From positions 1-58,073 of the forward strand of contig JAFQHN010000027.1 in NCBI GenBank assembly GCA_017397935.1: a stretch of 58,073 nt of DNA. The letters run 5' to 3'. Below are positions 51,432 through 58,073 of this stretch, piece after piece. Each line of letters begins with the position of its first letter. Positions within the stretch are counted from its first letter, which is position 1. The translations under genes were made by a program, and so were the position numbers. The notes beneath the pieces are model-generated. The model searched no databases. It saw only the letters and a program-made list of their open reading frames with translations, and was not told the origin of the DNA. The stretch comes from Bacillota bacterium. Lineage in GTDB: Bacteria > Bacillota > Dehalobacteriia > UBA4068 > UBA4997.

Positions 51432-53156
51432 TTAATCGTCAAGGTCGCTGCTTTCGGCAAACAGAGCTTCTTCCTCTGCCAGCTTTGCAGCCTTGGCTTT
51501 CTTGCGTTTGATGATAAAGGCTGTGGCAGCAGCCGCCAGCACCAGCACACCGCCCACCGGCAGCAGCCAACCGGGCAGGCCGGCAGATTCATCCTCCATC
51601 GGCATATCCATACCGGGGTCCATCATGCCGGGGTCCGGCTCAGGCATTTCCTCGGCGGTCAGCATAAAAGGCTTTTCGGTACGCAGCTGGTTGCCCGCAG
51701 CGTCCTCATAAGTAAACACCAGCTTACATTCGGTGGTGCCGGCGGTCAGGGGCGTCACCATTACTTCCAGGCTGTCCTGATTGCCGCTGTTAATGTTGCC
51801 GATGTATGTACCGGAGCCAATATCGGTCTGCACATCACCCTCAACGCTGGCCGTCAGATTATAAATGGTGCCCTTGCCCTGGTTGATGTATTCCAGACTC
51901 AGATAACAGCTCTCGCCGACCATGCCGAATTCCGGATAATTCTCGTTCTGGAAGGTCAGCTTGGTGGGCAGGAATACGGGGATGGTCAAATTCTCGGTGG
52001 CCGTATAGGCGTTAGCCTTGGCGTCCTCGTAATGAATTTCCAAAGTCAGCGGATAGCTGGTTTTTTCGGTGTCATATTTGGTGGTCAGCTCCAAACCGAG
52101 AGAAGCTGTGCCGCCGGGTTTGATTTCAGCCACATAAAAGCTGTTGGTGCCCTTGGCCGGCATCACGGTGCCCTCGGCAGAGGTCAGCGATACCTGCAAA
52201 TTCTTCACGGTGCGGTCTGTGCTGGTGTTTTTCAGCTTAAAATCAAAACGGAAGGGTTCGCCCATATTAACGGTGGGCGGCAGGGTGCAGTCCGCCAAAA
52301 TTACACGCGGGGTAGAAAGCTTGTTGCCGTCCTCATCCTCGTCAGAATCGGGAGAGCCTTTCACATCAACATAAACCGTCAAAATTTTCTCCTTGGCTTC
52401 GCCGTTTTCATTGTAGTTGATTTTCAATTCTACCGGGTGGTAGCCGTCGGCAATATTGTCCGATGCAATCAAATTAAAGGTCAGATGCTCGGCCGAGTAC
52501 TTCTTAATATCCGTGAAGGAGGGCGAATAATAAGAGCCGCTCTGGAAGATTTTGTCCTCAGAGAGGTTGTTCAGGCTGATGCGTACATCGCGGGCGGTGG
52601 TTTCGCCGTTGTTTAACAGCGTCACATTCAAATCAAAGGGCTGGCCGTAAACGGCCTTGTCGCCGCTCACGCTGCTCTCGGTGATCTGCAAATCCACGGG
52701 CGTGCCGCTGTCCACCGTAATCTTTACGGGGTAATCCTTGGTAAACACCGAGCCCTGGCGGTTCTTAAACACCAAAGTTGCCGTCATATCATAAGTGCCG
52801 GATTTCAAATCGGCCGAGGGGGTAAACACATAATCCACGGTAGTCACATCCAGGCGGCTCATGGTGCCGATTTCCCTCGACATATAGTTGCCGCCGTCCT
52901 CACCGAAGATTTTGGTGTTGTCCTCGCTTACCGTCAGCACGGCATAACCGTAAAAAGCGTGATAATTGGTAATATTGTTAAAACTAAGTGTAATCGTTGA
53001 TTCCTGCCCGGGGCGGATAACCGAGCTGGCTTTATACATGGTAAAAGTAGGGGAGTCCTCGCCGTAATAGCCGCCAAAGTCATCGGCCAGCGCCATGCCG
53101 GGCAATAAAAACACCAGCAGCAGCGGCAGAAGGATTTTGTGCAATAATGCTCTCAT
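51432..53156 (-). CDS. Secreted CARDB/NEW3-domain protein with C-terminal anchor
   Basis: 574 aa. A signal peptide (KILLPLLLVFLLPGMALA) is followed by three to four Ig-like/CARDB-type beta repeats (around 155-255, 290-390, 405-490) seen as LNNGETTARDVRISL, LKNTSTDRTVKNLQVSL and YINQGKGTIYNLTASV. A proline/methionine-rich linker leads to one membrane helix (about 535-555) and a lysine-rich tail. It resembles COG1361-type proteins. Placement between an ABC ATPase and its permease suggests it is the extracellular adaptor of that complex. Confidence 0.82.
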   Translation of the reverse strand: MRALLHKILLPLLLVFLLPGMALADDFGGYYGEDSPTFTMYKASSVIRPGQESTITLSFNNITNYHAFYGYAVLTVSEDNTKIFGEDGGNYMSREIGTMSRLDVTTVDYVFTPSADLKSGTYDMTATLVFKNRQGSVFTKDYPVKITVDSGTPVDLQITESSVSGDKAVYGQPFDLNVTLLNNGETTARDVRISLNNLSEDKIFQSGSYYSPSFTDIKKYSAEHLTFNLIASDNIADGYHPVELKINYNENGEAKEKILTVYVDVKGSPDSDEDEDGNKLSTPRVILADCTLPPTVNMGEPFRFDFKLKNTSTDRTVKNLQVSLTSAEGTVMPAKGTNSFYVAEIKPGGTASLGLELTTKYDTEKTSYPLTLEIHYEDAKANAYTATENLTIPVFLPTKLTFQNENYPEFGMVGESCYLSLEYINQGKGTIYNLTASVEGDVQTDIGSGTYIGNINSGNQDSLEVMVTPLTAGTTECKLVFTYEDAAGNQLRTEKPFMLTAEEMPEPDPGMMDPGMDMPMEDESAGLPGWLLPVGGVLVLAAAATAFIIKRKKAKAAKLAEEEALFAESSDLDD

Positions 53157-53271
53157 AACTAAATCTCCTTATCCAAAACTATACAAATATACATTTAATA
53201 AAAAATCAATAACAAAACCGGGCTGACAAATTGCAGAACTATAAACTATTACAAATTGTAATATATAAAAT

Positions 53272-54021
53272 TTATTCGGCTGCCGCGGTTGATGCATCAC
53301 GCCAGCTTTCCTCCACGATTTTGCCGTCGCGGATTTTGATGATATGGTCGCCGTAGGCCGCAATCTCGTCATCATGCGTTACAATAATCATGGTGGCGTT
53401 GCGCTTCTTCACAATGGCTGACATCATATCCATAACTTCATAGGTGGTGTGAGTGTCCAGGTTGCCGGTCGGCTCATCGGCAAAAACAATGGGAGGCCGT
53501 GCCACAAAAGCTCTGGCAATACCCACGCGCTGCTGTTGGCCGCCGCTCATCTGGGTGGGTTTGTGCTTGATGCGGTCCTTTAAGCCCACATAATGCAGCA
53601 TTTTTATGGCCTGCTTCTTGCGGGTCTCGGGTGCGGCGCCCTTAAAAATCAGCGGCATCTCCACATTTTCCAGCGCTGTTAGGGCCGGCAGCAGATTATA
53701 AGATTGGAAGATAAAACCAAAATTATTCCGCCGAAAATCCGCCAGTTGGGTTTCGGTCATTTTGTCAATACGCTTGCCGAAAATCGTAATCTCGCCGGTG
53801 GTCGGCTTCTCCAAACCGGCCAGCATATTCAGCAGGGTAGATTTACCGCTGCCGCTTTGGCCAAACAGGCAGCAAATCTCGCCGCGGCGTATCTGCATAT
53901 CCACACCGGCCAGCGCAATAACACGCTCCGTCCCCACGGTATAAACCTTGTGCAGGTTCTTCACGCTGATAACCACATCCTGCTGTTGGGCAATCAGGTT
54001 TTCGTTTGTTTTATCGCTCAA
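53272..54021 (-). CDS. ABC transporter ATP-binding protein, MacB/LolD type
   Basis: 249 aa, TTG start preceded by GGAGGAG. Walker [10 protein letters not shown], signature [13 protein letters not shown], Walker [13 protein letters not shown] and the H-loop [12 protein letters not shown] are all intact. [20 protein letters not shown] is typical of the MacB/LolD group. It is the first gene of the minus-strand operon and probably works with the permease at 50073-51410. Confidence 0.94.
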   Translation of the reverse strand: MSDKTNENLIAQQQDVVISVKNLHKVYTVGTERVIALAGVDMQIRRGEICCLFGQSGSGKSTLLNMLAGLEKPTTGEITIFGKRIDKMTETQLADFRRNNFGFIFQSYNLLPALTALENVEMPLIFKGAAPETRKKQAIKMLHYVGLKDRIKHKPTQMSGGQQQRVGIARAFVARPPIVFADEPTGNLDTHTTYEVMDMMSAIVKKRNATMIIVTHDDEIAAYGDHIIKIRDGKIVEESWRDASTAAAE

Positions 54022-54071
54022 TTAAGGCTCCTCCTTTCTTATAAAAATCGTCTTGCTGTTGTGGGTAAAAC

Positions 54072-54086
54072 TGTCTGTTACAGACA
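54072..54086. promoter_or_regulatory. Palindromic operator candidate upstream of ABC operon
   Basis: TGTCTGT-T-ACAGACA is a perfect 15-base inverted repeat located 50 bp upstream of the ABC ATPase start. It is a good size for a dimeric regulator site. No regulator gene lies next to it. The upstream promoter boxes are weak. Confidence 0.6.
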
Positions 54087-54286
54087 ATATTTACTCCCTC
54101 CGCATATTCGGCAATATTCTCACAAAAACCTCTATTTTTCGCGTATTTTTTAATGGATTATCAACTAAAATTTTTTGCGCCCATCCACCTGTTTAGCAGG
54201 ATTTGGATATATATAAAAAGAATTTATAAATTAAATAGTGGTTTGTGTATAAAACAGTTGAATTATGCCGAAAAGAGGTGCAGAAA

Positions 54287-55478
54287 ATGACTGATTTACG
54301 GATGAAACTTTTGGCTCTGCCGTTATTGCTGGCGGCGGTGCTGCTGGCCGGCTGCAGCGGTGATGAGCAGGTTGACAAGCTCTCGGCTCAAACTTATGCC
54401 TTGCCGCAATATGACGGCTTCCGTGCCGAGAAAATCGTTGGCTGGGTGCCCCTGCTGAATGACGACGGTACGGATGTTTCGGCTCCCCTGCTGGGGCATT
54501 ATAACCGGCCGCAGGGCCCCGATGATACCCCAATGGCTAAAATGGTGGTTTATAACCCTGTCAACTCAGAGGCCGAGGATATTTACACCGCCCTGTGTGA
54601 CATAGACCCGTTCATCAATATGCAGACGCGCGTTTTAGAGGGCGCGATGCTGATACAGCCGGCTATGAACAGCCAAACTGTGCTAGTTTATGACGGCGTT
54701 AGCGGCGAGATTATCGAGCTGCCCCTGCCGGACGAAAAACCCACCGGACTTTCCGGGGCATATAACTGGGCAGTTGCGCTGGACGGTTGGCGCTACTGGC
54801 TGTATGATGATGCCGACGGCTTGCAGCTTTTCTATGATGACAGTCACTTTAATGGCCCCGAAGATACTGCTGATGATACTGTGAAATTCCGTATCGAGCC
54901 GCAGAACATCCTGATGCCTGCGTCTGCCGGGCCGATTTGTGATTATGCTGTCAGCCGCAGCCTTAATCAACTGGCTCTGCTCAGCCGTTACGGCACCGTC
55001 ATCGTGCATGATATGAACGCCGACGCAGATGACTCGGTTAGTGTTACCTTCAACGTTCAACCGCCCGAAGGCTGGGTTGATTACTTCTTTTTATACCGCC
55101 GACCAGGAGGCACTGGTGCTGACGGTATCGTGTGAGGACAGTACGGTATATCAGGTGGTGGATAAGCAAACCGGCAAGCTGCTTATTGAGTATGAGGGCA
55201 GCCAGTACAGTTACCTGCATGACGTTTACGGTGATTATCTGCTGCTGGCCGACGGCGACAAATTCGGCGGTAAGCTGCTGCTCTGGAATTATAAAACCGG
55301 TGAGCAGCAGGTTATCTATGATGTACCCACCGATTTCAGTGCCGTTCACGGGGCAGAGGCTTATATTGCCTCCGCCAAAATCACCGAGAAGCTTGACGAC
55401 GGCTGTCAGGCGGCCATTCTGATCTGCACCAAGGGCGATTTTACACCTTATCTGGTATATACGGCCAAGCTGCCGTAA
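54287..55478 (+). pseudogene. Lipoprotein gene with a one-base frameshift
   Basis: The first frame (54287-55135) encodes a signal peptide with lipobox LLAGC (cysteine 23) and a beta-propeller-like body. The downstream frame (to 55478) continues the same type of sequence (YTADQEALVLTVS, YQVVDKQTGKLLIEYEG). Removing one T from the five-T run at 55088-55092 joins them into a single protein of about 396 aa. The break is either a true mutation or a sequencing error. ATG 54287 has AGAGGTG upstream. The family is not recognised beyond a predicted WD/PQQ-like propeller. Confidence 0.75.
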
Positions 55479-55704
55479 TTATGCGTTGTAAAGCCGCTGC
55501 TTATTTATATCCGCAAAAACAGTTAAAAAATTGCAGGCTGATATTTGATTTTGCAAGCAGGCGGTTAGCCGTTATCGCCGTTATCGGTATGATATTAACT
55601 GTGTATGTGTGGAAGCAGTAATAGTAAGATTTATAAAAAGATGTTGCTTTTTACCTGATATTGGTGTTATTATAATATATATTAGTGTTTCTTAATGTTA
55701 AAAA
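55479..55704 (+). other. AT-rich spacer before the riboswitch
   Basis: The 226 bases between the broken lipoprotein gene and the riboswitch hold no convincing frame. They probably contain the riboswitch promoter: the AT-rich part around 55668-55690 includes TATAATATATATTAG. Confidence 0.5.
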
Positions 55705-55872
55705 CAGAATATTTAATCAGTTTTCTGTAAACGGAAGTCCGGTGAGAATCCGGCACAGGCACGCTACTGTGATGTGCGTTGGCAGAGCAGGGTCTTTGAT
55801 GACCGGCCATTGTCCTTTGGAGGGATGAGAAGGCGCTCGGCTGTAAAGCACAAGTCAGGAGACGTACAGAAG
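55705..55872 (+). ncRNA. Cobalamin riboswitch
   Basis: Conserved pieces of the adenosylcobalamin aptamer are present in order: GGAAGTCCGGTGAGAATCCG (55733-55752), the GCTACTGTGA core (55763-55772) and the B12 box AAGTCAGGAGAC (55852-55863). A hairpin terminator (55961-56006) lies 90 nt downstream and just before the next gene, a typical transcriptional OFF switch. The controlled gene is not a known B12 transport or synthesis gene. Confidence 0.9.
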
Positions 55873-55960
55873 ACGTAGATTTGTTCGCTGGGCGATGCTT
55901 CCTGTGCGTGCATGATACGGTTTCTGATTTTGTATCGATTTTGTATCAGTGATCTTTTGG

Positions 55961-56006
55961 ATCGGCAGTCTGGTGTAACGCCCGGACTGCCGATTTTTTA
56001 TTTTTT
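55961..56006 (+). terminator. Riboswitch expression-platform terminator
   Basis: ATCGGCAGTC (55961-55970) pairs with GACTGCCGAT (55985-55994), followed by ATTTTTTATTTTTT. It lies between the cobalamin aptamer and the next start codon, so ligand binding probably decides between it and an antiterminator. Confidence 0.88.
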
Positions 56007-56016
56007 GCGAGGTTAA

Positions 56017-56415
56017 ATGAATATGGTTTATGAGAAAAAAGATCCTTTTGAGAACAAAATGCGTCGGCTTGCCAGGGAATCCTTGGAGCTGCAAGAGCTG
56101 TGCTTTGCGGCGGATCATGCCGGTGCCAGCGATCAGGAACTGGTGGAGTATATTAAGATGTGGAAGGAATGGCTGGGGCATACGCCGCACGCAGCCGAGA
56201 TGATCGGCGGTAAATATATTTTGACGCGCCTTGGCGGAGATTGGCGGCAGGTGCTGCGGCTGGGAGGCATGGCTTTGGCCGGGCCGCCGCCCAAGCCTGA
56301 TAACCACAAGATATTTAAGCTGGAAGTGCAGCGCCAGAAACTGATTTTCCAGGGAAAGATCAGCCAGGACGAGCAGACGATAATGCAATTAGTGATGGAA
56401 GCACAAAATGAATAG
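56017..56415 (+). CDS. Small protein with HNH-repeat-like motif, B12-controlled
   Basis: 132 aa, soluble. The middle part (about residues 52-88: LGHTPHAAEMIGG, RLGGDWRQVLRLGGMA) has the G-x-TP ... i..xfG.W..al...G pattern of the HNH/homing-endonuclease-associated repeat, a small DNA-binding module. No nuclease domain is present. It is preceded directly by the riboswitch terminator and followed by its own terminator, so it appears to be the only gene of the B12-regulated unit. Function unknown; a DNA-binding regulator is a guess. Confidence 0.72.
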   Translation: MNMVYEKKDPFENKMRRLARESLELQELCFAADHAGASDQELVEYIKMWKEWLGHTPHAAEMIGGKYILTRLGGDWRQVLRLGGMALAGPPPKPDNHKIFKLEVQRQKLIFQGKISQDEQTIMQLVMEAQNE

Positions 56416-56446
56416 GCTGTGAGGCCGGACCCACGGAAGAACCGAC

Positions 56447-56497
56447 GTCCACAAACTCTGCGAGAAGAAATGCAGATGTTTGGTGGGCTTTTTTATT
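56447..56497 (+). terminator. Terminator of the B12-controlled gene
   Basis: CCACAAACTCTGC (from 56449) pairs imperfectly with GCAGATGTTTGGTGG (56472-56486) and runs into a T-run (56489-56494). Confidence 0.75.
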
Positions 56498-56629
56498 TGC
56501 GGTAGTAAGCTTCTTGTTTAGGGCAAGGGTTGCTATATATAAATCTGCGGTTAGGAAGGAGGAGAGCATTTTCAGGTTGTTTTAACGGATGAATTGGTAT
56601 GAAAAATATTAAAAGAAAGGAAATTGACA

Positions 56630-58073
56630 ATGAGTATCAAATCAAGAAGGATAATTGCTCTGTTGTTGTGCTTTGTGATGGTATTCACCGCTATGCCGGT
56701 ATCGGCGTTTGCGGTAGAAGACCCGGTAGGGCAGGTAACGGAGCAGAATGAATCCGAGGCTGTGGTATCGCCTGATGACGTCAGTGCCGATATTGACGAG
56801 CAGACCACGACCGAGGATAATCCTACGGCTGACGTAGATAATGAACCTGCAGTAGAGGAGGAAACTCCTGCGGTAGAGGAGGAAATCCCTGCAATAGATG
56901 AGATTCCCGTGCTGGGTGGTGCTATCACTGAGCAGTATGGTATTATGCTGCTGAATGAAGTGATGCTGCTCGGCGATGCTACCGGTACTGTATATATTTC
57001 TATCAGCTATGATGGGAAGTATGTTAATGGTAATAACGAGAAACCGGTAGCCTATGTTCCGGTATCGTTGAGCGATTTGCAGGAGATCGATCTGGCGGAT
57101 TATGGTCTGACAGGCTACGACTATAACGGTCAGCTCACTGCACTGCATCTCTACATTTATGCCCATGAGAATATTATGGGTAAGGAATGGAGTGAGGTTG
57201 ATGTGCAGGGCAGTGCCGGCTCCATCTTCTTTGCAAACGGCCTGTTCGGCTTTAGTGATTGCAACCTGCAGTATTATTATAACGGCGAATATCCCGCTGA
57301 TGAAAATGGCTGGGGTATTACCGCCGATCAGTTGGTGCTGAATAATGGCGATTTCTTCGATATTGCCGGCTATACCAGCTGGGCATTTTACGGTGACTCA
57401 GTTACGGGCTTCCACTATTTCCTGGATAATGAGGAAATTACCCATGAATATACCGCAACCGCAGGTGAGGCGCTGACCGTCACTCTGGGCCGCGGCGCAA
57501 GTTTTATGGGTGAAGGTTACACCATGACCAAGGTTGCGGATTATACCGTATCCTACGGCGCTGAGTTGGGTGCAGCCGATGGCACCGTCACCACCAATGC
57601 CGATGGTCAGGCGGAGATCACCTTTGACGAGGCCGGCATCTACTATCTCTGGGTAGACGGCGGCAAAGGTAATGAAAACCCCACTGACATCGTTTCCAGC
57701 CCCGCCTATGCCAAGGTAACTGTGGAGGCGGCAGAGGAACCTGCACCTGTCACCTACACTGTGACCCTGCCCGCAGAGGGTGTCGGTTACACTGTGGCAG
57801 CAACCGAAGATTCTGTTTCCCCCGTTACCGAGGGCGGCAGTTACAGCTTTACTGTGGATATTGCCGAGGGCTATGAAGCAGGCGAGAACTTCGCTGTCAA
57901 GGCTAACGATGTTGTTTTGAATGCTGTTGAGAGTGTTTACACCATCGCAAACATTACCGCTGAGCAGACCGTTACGGTAGAGGGTGTGGTGGAGAAGGTC
58001 AAAGAACCTACGCCTTTCAGCCAGAAAGTCACCGTGCCCTCCAACGGCAACAGTAGCTGGGGCTATGTTTCCG
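56630..58073 (+). CDS. Large secreted surface protein, N-terminal part
   Basis: At least 481 codons are open to the window end. A typical signal peptide (IIALLLCFVMVFTAMPVSAF) is followed by an acidic low-complexity stretch of EEETPAVEEE-type repeats, then a domain with YYYNGEYPADENGWGITADQ and LNNGDFFDIAGYTSW that resembles transcobalamin-like/DUF4430-type domains of clostridial surface proteins (low confidence), and then Ig-like/beta-domains. AAAGGAAATTGACA precedes the ATG at 56630. Cell-wall anchor and full length are beyond the window. Confidence 0.85.
   Translation, partial: MSIKSRRIIALLLCFVMVFTAMPVSAFAVEDPVGQVTEQNESEAVVSPDDVSADIDEQTTTEDNPTADVDNEPAVEEETPAVEEEIPAIDEIPVLGGAITEQYGIMLLNEVMLLGDATGTVYISISYDGKYVNGNNEKPVAYVPVSLSDLQEIDLADYGLTGYDYNGQLTALHLYIYAHENIMGKEWSEVDVQGSAGSIFFANGLFGFSDCNLQYYYNGEYPADENGWGITADQLVLNNGDFFDIAGYTSWAFYGDSVTGFHYFLDNEEITHEYTATAGEALTVTLGRGASFMGEGYTMTKVADYTVSYGAELGAADGTVTTNADGQAEITFDEAGIYYLWVDGGKGNENPTDIVSSPAYAKVTVEAAEEPAPVTYTVTLPAEGVGYTVAATEDSVSPVTEGGSYSFTVDIAEGYEAGENFAVKANDVVLNAVESVYTIANITAEQTVTVEGVVEKVKEPTPFSQKVTVPSNGNSSWGYVS

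Noticed and set aside
50574..52616. Plus-strand frames of 275 and 397 codons opposite the permease and CARDB genes
   Set aside because: They are antisense shadows; the minus-strand frames have signal peptide, membrane helices, family motifs and operon logic.

Overview
The window is a stretch of a Gram-positive-type bacterial chromosome, most likely Bacillota and probably Clostridia in the broad sense. The evidence is the very long S10-spc-alpha ribosomal superoperon in the order typical of that phylum (tuf, rpsJ to rplO, secY, adk, map, a KOW/L14e-like gene, infA, rpmJ, rpsM, rpsK, rpsD, rpoA, rplQ), followed by ecfA1-ecfA2-ecfT-truA-rplM-rpsI. Strong AGGAGG ribosome binding sites, a zinc-type S14 and a zinc-LID adenylate kinase agree with this. 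The genus cannot be read from the window. Coordinates 1-20.9 kb are this core translation, transcription and secretion block, with promoters visible before rpsJ, ecfA1 and rplM.

From 20.9 to 23.8 kb lies a small amino-acid-related cluster: a LysE-type exporter divergent from an XRE-cupin regulator, an Lrp/AsnC regulator and a class IV (D-amino-acid type) aminotransferase, closed by a terminator.

From about 23.8 to 42.6 kb is a compact, single-strand, PBSX-like contractile phage element. It has both terminase subunits, portal, scaffold, major capsid, connectors, tail terminator, sheath, tube, tail assembly chaperone (with a canonical -1 slippery heptamer), baseplate genes, tail fibre, XhlA/holin-like proteins and an M23 endolysin. 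It has no integrase, repressor, replication gene or visible att site, so it looks like a domesticated packaging-competent particle (PBSX or gene-transfer-agent type) rather than an active prophage. Two things are strikingly odd. First, several intergenic spacers are completely filled by purine-rich tandem arrays of about 39-40 bp units in two related families, with array-specific terminal sequences and higher-order repeats. Second, a block of tail genes that normally sits between the tube and XkdS genes has moved to between portal and scaffold, and its internal gene order is largely reversed while every gene keeps the same strand. The only tape-measure candidate is tiny (291 aa).

From 42.7 to 50.0 kb are housekeeping genes on the plus strand: a DUF5665-like protein, lspA, rluD-type pseudouridine synthase, rarA, an ApgM-type phosphomutase, azlC-azlD, a small unknown protein and an AI-2E-type transporter. 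From 50.1 to 54.0 kb a minus-strand operon encodes an ABC ATPase, a large secreted CARDB-like protein with a C-terminal membrane anchor, and a MacB/FtsX-type permease. From 54.3 kb on the plus strand come a lipoprotein gene broken by a one-base frameshift, a cobalamin riboswitch with a terminator platform in front of a small protein carrying an HNH-repeat-like motif, and the start of a large secreted surface protein that runs off the end of the window.
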